Assembly: GCA_949775045.1 (NCBI GenBank)
Contig: OX459095.1
Span: 33,338,564-33,402,563, forward strand
Length of the DNA stretch: 64,000 nt
From: Metridium senile
Taxonomy: Eukaryota > Cnidaria > Anthozoa > Actiniaria > Metridiidae
Reading direction: 5' to 3'
This document shows, in pieces, positions 47,712-59,232 of this stretch; the stretch's first letter is position 1; each line of letters begins with the position of its first letter. Under the pieces are notes generated by a model. It saw only the letters and a program-made list of their open reading frames with translations, did not search any database and was not told the origin of the DNA. A program made the translations under genes and the position numbers.

Positions 47712-48536
47712 GTACCCATCAACTTCGATGATTTGTGTACCAATGCTACTTGGCGCTGCGCCGTACTGTGGTGCGACTGGGAAGGTAAACCCATCAGCCG
47801 GGTCGGACCGACCCCCTCAGTGGACATGGTGTCTAAAGGGCTGGTGTTTGCTAGCCCCTCTATGCTTGCGTACCGTAATCCAGACTCTTTTGTAGCTGTC
47901 AATATCAGCTCGTGCGCCGCTCAATTGGATCCCATTTTGCGTGACCACCCAAAGCGAGAAGTGTTCATGTCGTACATCACGGAGGGCGTTGACATTTTTC
48001 GTTTCTTTATACCATTCAAAGGCCGCTTCCAGGGCAAGCAATACTGTAGCGACATACCTCCTAAAGCCTACTTCCCAAATGCCTCTTCGTTCAAGCCCTT
48101 CGCCAACTTCATCTCTAGTACAATCAGGGAAAGAGTGGAGAACGGTTCGCTGCGCATATTTGGAAGAGTCGGTGACTGTGAACCTCCTCATCTTGTGCTC
48201 CCAATTACGATCGAACCCAACAAACCATGGATGTTTCATGATGAACGATTTTTTAACTGGTGGATGAAAGACAGCCCTTTAACCCTTGACTACTTGACAG
48301 ACCTAATCCGGTACATGAGCCCGGACCATTTTCAGACCACCTTTGATGACAAAAGCGGTTATGATCACGTGCGGTTACACCCCAAAAGTTATCCTTTCTT
48401 TGGCCTCGAATGGCAGGGCTGGTACTTCACATATACAACGCTCCCATTTGGTTGGAAGGCCAGCGCTTGTATATACTATAATATCGGTCTTACCAGCCGT
48501 AATTCCCTTAAAGACATATCTCAAGCGATTCTTTGA
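47712..48536 (+). pseudogene. Truncated reverse transcriptase of a DIRS-like retroelement
   Basis: Open from about 47712, after an acceptor-like TTTTTGTAG. RT motif A is TTFDDKSGYDHVRLHPKSYP (about 48340) and motif B-like GWYFTYTTLPFGWKASACI (about 48420). The frame diverges after about 48500, before the catalytic YxDD motif, so the palm is incomplete and no RNase H or recombinase follows. The wording FDDKSGY...LPFGWKAS is typical of DIRS-like RTs common in cnidarians, and distinct from the Ngaro copy at 8.2 kb. Confidence 0.65.
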
Positions 48537-50456
48537 TTTTGAACACAATAGTACACTAGAGTTTGGTTGTCTTTTGAGTTTCGGGGGGAAGTGCTTTGGA
48601 CTTTGCCCTGGTGTTAATAAATACTGTGCGCCTTAAGTTGAGTGGCATCGTGTATGAGCAGCTTTAGCTAGGCCTAGATGATTCGCCCCCATCATTATTT
48701 TCACTTCTCAAATTCCGCGAAATATTGGCGTGCGTTAAGTCCAGCATCTTCATCTCCCAGGAATATGTTGTGTACCTTGTTTGGCATTTGCACATGCGTT
48801 ATTTGCGTATTTAAAACTTTGCTCATTCGAGTTTAGGAGCATTTTCTATCATTGAGACACACGGGTCACCTAGAGTGCAAATGGTTTACAATATTCATTA
48901 GATTTACAGTAATTAACATCGCAAAACAACTAATTTTGGCTACTAAGACAGTGTATTAGTAGAAATAAGCATTTTCAGCTTCATTGAGATGAGAGAAAAA
49001 TCAATTTCGAAGCGTATAAAGTGGTACCAGTTAGATTAATAACTCGTAGCCAAGCGATATAAATTTAGGCTTACAAAGTACTGTAATATAATAAATCATG
49101 TTTTAACTTAAGACAGTCACCAGAAGTGAGACTATAGTTTAAAATCAGACAAAACAGGGCTAGAAAAAGAGAAACTTTCATACTCTATTCACGTTAGCGT
49201 CATTAGTTACATGTGTAAACAAACATTAACAAAAGATGATGATAGATGATAGAAAATGACTTTCAAAAAGTATCTTTACATCACTTCTATTTCATATTTG
49301 ATTTATTTAATGGAAAGAAGTAATTGCCTTTGAATGAAAAAAGAATTGGGGGCAAACAAAACTTTATATTAGACTACATCGAGAAGCGCCTACTCCAGCG
49401 AAGCGTTAACTCTTTACTTTAATTCTGATGAAACACTTGAACGACCTTCGCTATTGTTTATCAGTTTGTTTTAATATATTTTCCTTTCATATGTCTTATA
49501 TACTGAAATATAAGATGGGATATCTTGTTGTTAAATTCACCTTACTAGTTGATAAGAAAGACATTGAAGTAGAAAGACATTGAAGTAGAAAGACATAGGT
49601 AAAGACATTGAAATAGAAAGACATAGATAACGATAAGAAATAGCACGATTATTTGCATTTTAATATTCCTGTATATTTGTTGATAGTCATTTTTCATTGC
49701 CTTTCAAGGCATTGAACGTATTTATCGGGAATTGACTCCAAAGACCCGGGGGACGACGTTCGGAGCTGACATATTTTTTTCTTCATGAATTTTCGCATCT
49801 CTTTCAAATTGTAACAGTAACACGGCTGTTTCGAAGTGGACATTAGGTTCCAGTCTATCGCGCGGTCAAATTACATTACTAAGAAAAATTTGATAAATAA
49901 CAACCAAGATGGCGGCAAAATTGAATTTTTATTCGGCTCTAGTTTTGCCGTAAAAAGAACGACTTCTTTTACATTTTCAATGTAAAAACTGTCAAGAAAA
50001 ACTATCATACTTTTTCAATACCGAAAACAGTATTTATTTGATTTTAAATAAGTATTTTTTGACAAAAACGTCTTTTGAAGACGATTCGTAATTTTCGTAA
50101 CTATTACGAAAACAGTGAAAAGGTTTGCATGTGAAATTATTTGGACTACCGGAAGTTTATTGGAGAAAAGGTATAGCATTCCAAATTTATCTTGGGATTG
50201 AAGTTTTATAATTTTGTGCATATTTGACGAGCTAACTATTTTGGGGGTTTGCGTTACGGATCAATAAAATGCTAATTGTTACAATAACATTTCAGGGAGA
50301 CTAGACCATGTCGGATTGCCTTAAATTTACCACGCAGAATGCCTAAAAAAGTTATTGTAGAGCTTGCGGCCTTTACCAAAGCGTAAAATAAAAGCAATAC
50401 ATGTACGACTGCAAAAACGTTAAAGAAAAAATATTTACAGTATACGAAATTAACGT
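48537..50456. other. Non-coding DNA
   Basis: No supported gene over 1.9 kb. There is a small tandem array of AAGACATTGAAGTAGAAAG-like units at 49557-49640. Confidence 0.5.
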
Positions 50457-51022
50457 ATGAAAAATGACCACCCTGAAATACAGCCTCAAAATCTATGTAA
50501 CACTTGTTATGCAAAATGCTCAAAGAAAGAAACAGATGACAAAGTATACAAACCAACGCAAGTATTGAATTGGTTCAGACATGGCAATGATTGTACAATA
50601 TATAAGTACTTTCACTCTAAACAACTGGGAGGTAGAAAACGTAAAGCAGGAAAAGGAAGAGGACGACCAAAAAATCACCTTGCAAACCACTTACCACTCC
50701 TGAACTGAACCGATTTTGCGAGCCTCCTCCTGATCTAATATGCCTTATCTGTAAAGAAATTCTAAACCAACCACTACAGTCCTCCTGTCAACATTATTTT
50801 TGTTTTAAATGTATTCACACTTGGCTAACTCACACTGGTTTTAATTAAAGCTTTCCAGTCTGGTGTAACACAACTATCACACCTAAAACTCTAACACAAG
50901 TTCCACGATTAATGGTAAACATTTTGAGATCACTTCCTGTTTTATGTTTAATTAGTAAAGAAAAAAATCATTTTGAACAATTACAAGAACATGAAAAGAA
51001 ATGCACCCGATACACCAACTAA
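50457..51022 (+). pseudogene. RAG1-like N-terminal zinc and RING region
   Basis: Residues from QNLCNTCYAKCSK to a basic GGRKRKAGKGRGRPK tract match the layout of the RAG1 N-terminal zinc region (CxxC, HGNDC, then basic). After a 1-nt shift near 50680 a RING-like motif follows: CLICKEIL, then SSCQHYFCFKCIHTWL, with an in-frame TAA in the next loop, then the segment PRLMVNILRSLPVLC and LQEHEKKC, which parallels the zinc finger and Leu-rich stretch after the RAG1 RING. In RAG1 this part is a ubiquitin ligase and DNA-binding region. Here it is broken by one frameshift and one stop. The DDE-type part at 53.3 kb is probably the continuation, displaced by insertions. Confidence 0.65.
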
Positions 51023-51642
51023 AATATACTAACAAGTATAAGCTTTCAGAATATATATAGTTTGTCTATGATTTTTGTGTTCCTTGGTTGACATTTCATT
51101 AAATTAAAGTAACATAATCCTGACACTACTACCCTTCCCCTACATTAGGTAAGACATGGAATTTTAGTTTCGTGACAAATCACGTCTTATTAATTTTGAT
51201 TGCACAAAGTCATAGATTGAAGTATTAAGGTATGTTTCCCAATAGAAGGGGAAAGTTTAGGAAGAATAATTGTTGTCAAAAATACTTTTAAGAGGCAGTC
51301 TCGGTAAAAGCGGTCCACTGCATTTCGGGTCAGAAAAAAGTTTGCCCTCAAACTTTTACCATGAAATGGCACATACCAGTGAGTAATCACAAGCACTTCG
51401 GTTTTTCGAAATTCCTCAAAATGATTTTTTTACAGCGCATTTCTCCTAGACCACCGAATTCGCTAAATTTGCATCTATCGTCAACCCAAAATTACACATT
51501 TTCGGCATCTCACAACTCACAGAATATTAAACGCTTGAACAAACTTTTTTATCCAAAGCTTGTACATTCATTGAAGTACGAAATTCAAAAACAATTTTGA
51601 ATATCAAGCAAAAGGGAAAGAAGGCACAATATAGTAAGTGAT
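51023..51642. other. Non-coding DNA with a TTAA-type transposon terminus
   Basis: TTAA (51288-51291) is followed by GAGGCAGTCTCGGTAAAAGC, similar to the terminus of the 15.7-kb element. No matching right end was found, so it may be truncated. The rest is non-coding. Confidence 0.45.
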
Positions 51643-52782
51643 GTACCGCCGCGAAAATGATCCCCGCCGCAATAATGATTCCCACCGCAATAATGATTCC
51701 CAAGTCGCCGCAATATTGATCCCCGCCGCAATAATGATTCCCAAGTCGCCGCAATATTGATTCCCGCCGCAATAATGACTCCCAAGTCGCCGCAAAAATG
51801 ATCCCCAAGGAATTATGAACTTGGACAACTCGGGATCGATGGAGCATGGACTATTTCTATATTTTTCCATGCATTTATCCACATATATGTGAATCCCTTT
51901 TTGTGTTTTCGTTTAATATTCGTTTCTCTTTTAATTTCTTTTTGTTTGCTTTTTTTTGTGTCATGAAGTGTTAAATATAACGCATTTTAGCTATCATTTC
52001 AAAAGTTATTTTATATATTGAAACTCATTATCTATATACTGCCTTTTATCTTCGTTATCTATGTAGTGCTGTATTTTATCTTTTTTGTACTATTTTTGAA
52101 GTCTCAATAATTTCTGTGTAGCTCATGTAATCAACTACAAAGTTGGAGTTTCAATTCAAATGATATCAGGGTTATCTGTTAAGGTCAAGCTAGTAAAAGA
52201 GTTAAACGAGATTAACTTCGCTTCAACAATATGTGAGATCAAATTCAAGTTTGACCGAGTTAGATTTTTAAAGCGGTCTCGTCATAGAAATATTAAATTC
52301 AAATCAATTATTTGTAGTAAAGCCAGTTTTTATCCAGCAATCCCCATTGTCGCACAGTAGTTAGAAGTGATGATATAATAGGAGATTTGTGGAATTTTAT
52401 GACAACCTCAACAACTATGATTGTTCTATAAACATATCCTGGTCCTTTGTCCAAAGCACTTTGCTCATTTAACTCCCAGTGATAATATCAACATGAGCGA
52501 ACAGCAGAAGAATGGAAATGTAATATAGTTTAAAGAAGTCCATACTACAAGGCCTCCTACAACGATGTCCAGAAAGGAATCTACGAGGTAGAGAATGAAA
52601 TTTGATATGTATGTTTTAAATGTGACATGCTCCATCGATCCCGAGTTGTCCATTTTGCGGCGACTTGCGAGTCATTATTGCGGCGTGAATCAATATTGCG
52701 GCGACTTGGGAATCATTATTGCGGCGGGGATCAATATTGCGGCGGGATCAATATTGCGGCGGGGATCACTTTCGCGGCGGTA
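51643..52782. mobile_element. 1.14-kb element with 7-bp TSD AAGTGAT and subterminal tandem repeats
   Basis: The termini GTACCGCCGCGAAAATGATC and the inverted GATCACTTTCGCGGCGGTAC are followed inward by about ten ~17-bp CCGCAATAATGATTCCC-like units at each end. AAGTGAT flanks both ends (51636-51642, 52783-52789). The centre (51849-52626) has no gene. Subterminal arrays of this kind are typical transposase binding clusters. Confidence 0.85.
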
Positions 52783-52789
52783 CAAGTGA

Positions 52790-53310
52790 TACGTGTTTTC
52801 GGTTTTTCTAAATTATTAAAAAATACCCCTCACTAAGTAGCTTATATCTCAAAAGTCCAGCACGATAAACTTTCAATTTTTATTGCAATCCACTAGCCCA
52901 AGGTTGGTTAAGGTAGATTTATAAAAACATGTTGTGGCTTTGATCTGTATTCTGTACAGAAAACTCGAACTTTCTGTGATTTTTACAAATTTTATGCATG
53001 AAATATGCAAATTAGGCTGGGAAAAAAACAACTAAACGTTATTATTTCCTTTGATTTTATTATATTCAATCTAAATACACTAAGTACAATCTTGTTTTTG
53101 ATTTCAAACCTCTCAAACTAAATAAAACCCAATTGACAACAGCTTCGGTGAGGTAGATGTACTGTTTTGAAGTTTATGCAAATTACTTGTTAATTATGCA
53201 AACTAATTTTAACGAAATTAAAACATTCCTAACTTCATTCCGTTTCTTTTTCTGTCTCGACTTAGAATACATATTTGTTAAAAAAACATACAAATATACC
53301 TGATCAACAG
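52790..53310. other. Non-coding DNA, probable intron remnant of the RAG1-like gene
   Basis: AT-rich. It ends in TGATCAACAG (53310), a plausible branch point and acceptor for the next exon. Confidence 0.4.
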
Positions 53311-54987
53311 GGGAAAGAGAAAGTACCGTAAAATCTACCGGGAGTTATCGTATAAGAGTAATGATAGTGGTAAGCAGAATGTTCGGTTAGATGTTTCGGG
53401 TTGTCCAATTCCAACCTTACTATCTTATAAAAAGATAATGTCATACGTAAAGAAGATTCCTATTGGTAAAGTATATAATGTTGCTGACTCTCTTTGTACT
53501 GATATGCAATACAAAGTAGATGGTTGTTACAGGGGGCTGTAGGAGACTTTATTGTATTTAGCTAAATATTATCTTTCTAGTCCCAAATATAAATTAACAT
53601 GGTTTAACAATGAACCCTATACTTTTTATGTTTCACTAGGTGGTGATGGAGGTCCATTTGGTGCCGACGACACAGCATGTGCATGGCTTGTAGGATTTCT
53701 TAATGTAGCTAGAGCTGTTCTGAGCAGCAACGAAAATTATTTGTTGTTTGGTGGCAACTGTACTGAGGACAGCATACCGGTGAAAAGATACCTAGAGAAA
53801 CTCCAGCAGGAAATCAAAGCTGCCGAGAGTAAAACTTATGTTTTGCAGCACAATTCTAGCACTGTCAATGTTAAATTAGATGTAGCTGAATTACCAAATG
53901 ACATGAAAATGTTGGCATTTGTTTGTGGGGTAAAAGTGCCAAATATTTTTCATCTTTTGCAGATGTTACTAAGGAGACCGGTGGAGTAATTGATGGAACG
54001 TTTGGAGAGGGAAAAAAAACATCAATGGCATCGTTGGAAGTATGAGCATAGATTAGCTGTTGTGAAAGAAGTCGACAAACTGAAAAAACAGCTTTCAAAA
54101 GGGAAAATGTCTGAGACGAGCAAAAGAAATAGAATTACTACTTGTATTGGTAACAATTCAAGTAGACAAGAGTTTATTCCACTACTTGGCCGTGTCATAG
54201 ATAGGGCACACGTAGAGACTCTACACCTAAAAAATAACTTGTGTGCTCTTTTACATCGTCGGTTTTTAGAAACTGTTTTAAAGTTATCTAACACGCATGG
54301 TTTTTCTTCCTTTGAACAGGTACCATCAAAGTCTCTTTTTGCTCAGTATGTTAGGACACTAAGCCAAAAGTGTGATCTTCACAGGCTATCAAAGAAATTG
54401 ATCAAGTGGTTCAACGACAACGAGGTAAGGATAAGACAATTGACTACAGATTTACTGGTATCGACACATGTGCAAATGCAGACATCGAGAAGGATAGTAA
54501 TGCAAGGTATCACCTTCATGCTCTTGCTTTTTTATGTTTAACTTTGCGAGACTGTATTTCTCTTTTCAACATTGATGACAACCAGGTAAGTAGGCTAGAG
54601 CAGTTGTGTAGAACTTTTTTTAGAGTATATCAGCTTGTTTTTAGCTTTCACCCCTCTGTGTGGACCCTTGGGTTTATTATTCCACACCACACAAGGGATA
54701 TGAAAAGAAAGTATGGGTTTGGGTTGGGGCTTAATGGAGGGGCGGGAAGCGAAGCACAAAGCTATATCTAGATATGCATCAAGATGGCATCAAATCTTCA
54801 TGCACGAGTACATTTCACTCTTGTGGCTAAGAGAACGTGGCCGTAATCAAACACCGATTGTAAGCCCTGCTACTGAGTTGCCATACATACCACACCGTGT
54901 TTCAAAACCTGAGTTTTGCATTTGTGGATTTACCAAAACACCTGAAAATCTCAAATGTACTTATTGCCTGCACCCATTTAGTCCAGA
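53311..54987 (+). pseudogene. RAG1-like DDE-type transposase core, several frameshifts
   Basis: The frame starts GKRKYRKIYRELSYK after an acceptor and can be followed for about 540 residues. Breaks: TAG at 53540; 1-nt shifts near 53940 and 54010; a donor-like or shift break near 54423; another near 54730. Candidate catalytic residues in order: Asp in SLGGDGGPFG (about 53640), Asp in GRVIDRAHVETLH (about 54200) and Glu in MEGREAKHKAISRY (about 54740), the last in a position like the RAG1 C-terminal Glu motif. It ends with CICGFTK and CTYC zinc motifs. The RAG1-type N-terminus upstream points to a RAG1-like transposase related to the N-RAG transposons described in molluscs. The exact superfamily (Transib, Chapaev or other) cannot be set by eye. 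Confidence 0.6.
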
Positions 54988-55079
54988 CCTGGACCCAATT
55001 TTCGCAAAAGAGATTTTTTTTACGCGCGCGGTCTTATTCTTCTATCCATTGGAAAGAGTTGCGAAAAGTGGGTCCAGGG
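54988..55079. repeat. Small foldback between the RAG1-like and RecQ genes
   Basis: CCTGGACCCAATTTTCGCAA recurs inverted as TTGCGAAAAGTGGGTCCAGG. The arms flank a GC-rich ACGCGCGCG. It lies just upstream of the helicase ATG. Confidence 0.6.
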
Positions 55080-57034
55080 AAGATTGTCTGCGCACGCGCG
55101 AAGACATCCTGTTTTCGGGATGTAAGAATTGACAATGAATTGCACCTCCCCTCTTAGCCGATTGGCGCCAAATTACAAATTACAAGAATGGCGGCGGCCA
55201 CCGAGCAGAGTGTAAACATGTTTTCCAAATTTGGTGACAAATATCCAAAATCGTTCATTGAGGCCGTGAACTATTCGTTGAGAAGATGTAACTTGGGTTT
55301 TACTCTAAAAGACCAACAGATGGCAGCAATATATAGTTTTGTATCCGGTTCTGATGTTTTTGTAAACTTGCAAACGTCCTATGGAAAATCTCTCTGCTTC
55401 ACACTTTTGCCTTTTATTTTTGATTTCTTTGAACATCCTGATGAAAACTCCAGCTCACTTATTGTAGTTTCGCCGTTGCTTTCTCTTATGGAAGACCAAC
55501 AGATTCAATACGAGTCATACGGGATAAAATGTGTTAAGCTATCCTCCGTAAATCTCAACGAACATGTCAACGCACAAATATACTTGGCTTCTCCAGAAGT
55601 GTTAGAGAACACAAAAGTTAAGCTGTTTTTAAGAAGTAAAAGAAGCAATATCGTGGGGATCGCCGTGGATGAAGCTCATTGTGTGGAACAATGGTTTGTA
55701 GCGTATAATTTCATTTTGTACATGTTTGTAATTTGTTGATCAACCATGAATGCACGCATGCACTCACATCACTTGTAATGACTGATTTTGAATTAAACAA
55801 CACTTTTTACCTACCATTACATCGTGTTTTATTCTGTATGTGGAACAAAAACCAAACTAACAATTGTTACTTATATTATGACACGTTACTTATATTATTT
55901 TTGACAAAATTACGTGACATTTGTTATCATCGTACTTATCAATGCGTAACTTAGCTTGAAATTTATCCAGGGGCAAGGAATTCCGAGAAAGCTTCCTGAA
56001 AATTAAAGAGATTAGATCGTTGCTTAAACCTGGAACACCTCTTATGGCGTTAACTGCGACTGCAAACAAAAGAACAATGAAATTTATCACCGACAATCTA
56101 GACATGGACGAATGCACGTACATTAGGGGAACGAACAACAAAGAAAATGTGTTCTACTCAGTCTCGAAACTGCTACCATGTACTCCACAGGATGTAGAGA
56201 AACAGTACCAGTTGTACAAGGACACATTTAGTTATATTGTGAACAATTTAATAGAAAAAGACATTCGTGCTGACAAAGTTTAAATCTTTTGCTATTCAAA
56301 ATCAGAATGTTCAGACATTCTAGATTTTTTTGAGAAAGAAGTAGGTGATAAATTTATTTTAGATGGCAATCGTCTTGTCAATATATATACAAACATCAGT
56401 GATGATATGAGTAAATCAAGTATTTTAAAAAGCTTTTCAGACATAAATGGTAGTCTTCGTGTTTTGGTAGCTACTGTAGCTTTTGGTCTTGGTGTTAGTT
56501 GTCCAAACATTAGGGAAGTCATACATTTTAGAGCACCAGCAAGTATGCTTGATTATATCCAAGAGAGTGGTAGAGCAGGGAGGGATGGTAGAGCATGTAA
56601 TGCTAAACTTCTTTATTCTGCTAGAGAATTTGGAAATAGGAAAGCTAAATTTACTAGAGATAAATTAAAATATAGTAGTGATATTGAAGAATTAGAAAAA
56701 ATGCTTATGTATTGTGAAAATAAGACTAAGTGTCGTCGACACTTTATACTAGATTACTTTGAAGAGCTGTATGATACTGTAAGTCTGAAACCAGAACTAA
56801 ACCATAGATGTTGTGATATATGTGCATCAAACTGTGACTGTGGGGACTGCGAATCACTAGAGTCTGATCACAACAGTAGTGATAATAATGTAGATATTGA
56901 ATTACCATGTCGCATAGTAGGACCTCATGACAAGAAAAACATGCGTGAGGAACTGTATAACTACAGGCAGTCAATAAGTAGAGATTTTTCAATTTTTGGA
57001 ACAAATTGCACTACTGGTTTCACAGAAATTATAA

Positions 57035-59231
57035 TATAGCTTAGATAGTACGTAAGCTCTGATTGGTTGATTCACTCAAAAAAGCTATGCTCTATTTCAC
57101 CGGTAGAGACATGGTTTTTGATTGACAGCTCACAACTTGTGAAAGGAAGTAGGTGTTTATCTAAACTAAAAAAAAATCACTTGAAACTCTAAAAAACATG
57201 GAAAGAGACTTTCCATCTTTTGAGCTGTCTATGGACTTTCTAAACCCTGAAGCCTCCGGTGTTTCAATGACAAGCAAAGACGACGAAAATCCATCCAAAA
57301 AGGCCCGTTTCGCCGACATAAACAATGAAAATCTCAATTTACTAGTTGAAGGAGCGCAAGCAAAAAAAACTAAAGAGTCTACAAAATGGGCAGTTACTGT
57401 TTTTCAAGGTTAGTTTTGATAGTTTGCAGTATTTTTTCATTCAAGAAAAGTTGATTATTAAGATAAAAAAAGACCAAACTGAGATGCCTGTTGAGTGCTA
57501 ACTTATAGTTGAAACTCTCGATGATTGACTGACATTGTCTACAAGCATTTGTTTACAAACAAATGAAATAATAAAATTAACTGAAATTCCTATTTAATTT
57601 TGTGATTTAAGCTTGAGTATTTCAATTTAAATAATACATGCATGTACTTTCCTACTAGAATGGTGTTCTGCAAAGTCTATTGAAGCGAAGCTAGAGGAAA
57701 TACCTTGCGAAGAGCTAGATGAAGTCCTCCGCAAATTTTACGCCGAAGCAAGGTCAAAAACTGGTGAAAACTACTCACGAGCAACACTGCTTTCAATTAG
57801 GAATGGCCTAGAAAGATGCCTTAACAGTCCTCCAAATAACAGAGGAATAAAACTTACCCACGATGTGAGGTTTGTCCTATCTAACCAGATGCTTGATGCA
57901 AAGATAAAGCAGCTAAAGAAAGACAACCAACTAAGCACAAAGCACAAAGCAGTGATAGACGCTGGAGACCTCCAAAAGTTGAAAACAAGCCCTGTTCTTC
58001 TTCCAACGGCACCTCTGTCACTTCTGAGGAATGTCTGGTTCCACACAACTTTGTTTTGGTGCAGACGTGGGAGGGAAGGCCAACGAGCATTAACAAAATC
58101 CAGTTTTGTTTTTGAGGTCGACAGCAAAGGCGCTCCGTATGTCACCATGGCGCACGACGAAAAAACCAAAAATCACCAAGGCGGAATTCAAGAAAATGAA
58201 AGCAGCTTTGAAAAATGTGCAAGAATGTACAAGTCTGATAGTCCAACCGATGGCTATTCCTGCTTGAAGTTATATATTCAGAAGTTGAATCCAAATTGTG
58301 ATGCTTTATTTCAATATCCCAAGAGAAATTGGCTTGGTTCTTCTGAGTTTATTTGGTACGAAAACCGTCCGCTCGGGGTCAACAAGTTGGCTGGCATGAT
58401 GAAAGACATCAGCACAGAGGGAAAATTGTCCAAGATATACACAAACCACTGTGTGAGGTCAACTGCGATTACTTTGTGGTCCCAGGCAGGGTTATCCAAC
58501 CGTCAAATCATGGCCATTTCAGGCCATCGCAACGAAGCTAGCTTGAGAAGCTACAATAATCAGCCTTCAACAAGTGAACTACGCCAATGTAATGATGTGT
58601 TGGCAAACGCTATTGGTGACCAGACACAGCTACAGTTGTCCAACTTCCATCAGCCAACTACAAATTCCCTCAGCCTTGTAAGCCAAACATCGGCCCAAAC
58701 AGAAAACAAGAGTCTAACCATGTTCAGTTCGTGCACGATCGAAAATGTGCACATTACCTATAAATCTTGAGTATTCTCACTGACTTGTATTTGACTTTTA
58801 TGTCGATATTAATTTCCAAAGGATTCCAAAGCATTTTGTATTCAAGTTTGACACCTAGCTATCATTTTCATGCCGTTCTTTTTGAAAACAGTTTGTAAAA
58901 ACTACAGCACTTTGTCTGACAAGCTTTATGAAATATATAACCGCGAATGTGATTCGTTTGTTTGTAAGGTTATGAGAATTGTAATTTTAATCAGCAAATA
59001 AAACTACGTTTTTACGGGAAAACCTGCATTGCTATATTATAAAAGCAATAGAAGCCAGTTCCTATGACTCTACCGGTGAAATAGAGCACTTGGGATGTTG
59101 TTAGAAACACTCGAAAAAGTTATAAAATCACTCGCTTTCAGCTCGTGATTTTATAACTTTTCTCGTGTTTCTCCCAACATCCCGCGTGCTCTATTTCACC
59201 GGTAGAGTCATAGGAACTGGCTTCTATTGCT
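57035..59231 (+). mobile_element. Crypton-like (tyrosine recombinase) DNA transposon
   Basis: A 2197-bp insertion in the RecQ gene. TAA lies on both sides (57032-57034, 59232-59234), and keeping one TAA restores the helicase frame exactly. It has no terminal inverted repeats and encodes an intact tyrosine recombinase, as expected for Cryptons, which integrate by recombination at short identical sites. A GCTCTATTTCACCGGTAGAG motif lies near the left end (57089-57108) and twice, inverted and direct, in a hairpin at the right end. Confidence 0.8.
57198..58770 (+). CDS. Crypton-type tyrosine recombinase (DUF3504-like), intact
   Basis: Exon 1 is 57198-57408 and exon 2 57659-58770, with a 250-bp GT-AG intron (phase 1), giving 440 residues without stops. 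The N-terminal acidic region (PSFELSMDFLNPE) is followed by a core-binding domain (about 70-150), then the catalytic domain with CRRGREGQRAL (first Arg), HDEKTKNHQGG (Lys), YTNHCVRSTAI (His..Arg) and ISGHRNEASLRSY (His and nucleophile Tyr). This is the R-K-H-R-H-Y set of the YR family in the arrangement of DUF3504/KIAA1958-like and animal Crypton proteins. A serine- and glutamine-rich tail follows Tyr. Being intact in a decayed neighbourhood, it is either young or constrained. Confidence 0.85.
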
Positions 59232-59232
59232 T
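59043..59232. repeat. 190-bp hairpin at the right end of the Crypton-like element
   Basis: AAGCAATAGAAGCCAGTTCC at the left recurs inverted as GGAACTGGCTTCTATTGCTT at the right. The arms continue through the 20-nt motif CTCTACCGGTGAAATAGAGC (59068-59087; inverse 59188-59207). A second palindrome, TTATAAAATCACTCG against CGTGATTTTATAA, forms the centre. Confidence 0.9.

Noticed and set aside
53311..54987. Calling the core a Transib transposase outright
   Set aside because: The spacing and motifs differ from what I know of Transib; only the general RAG1-like order is supported.
57035..59231. Reading the TAA flanks as a PIF/Harbinger insertion
   Set aside because: No terminal inverted repeats and the gene inside is a tyrosine recombinase, not a Harbinger transposase.
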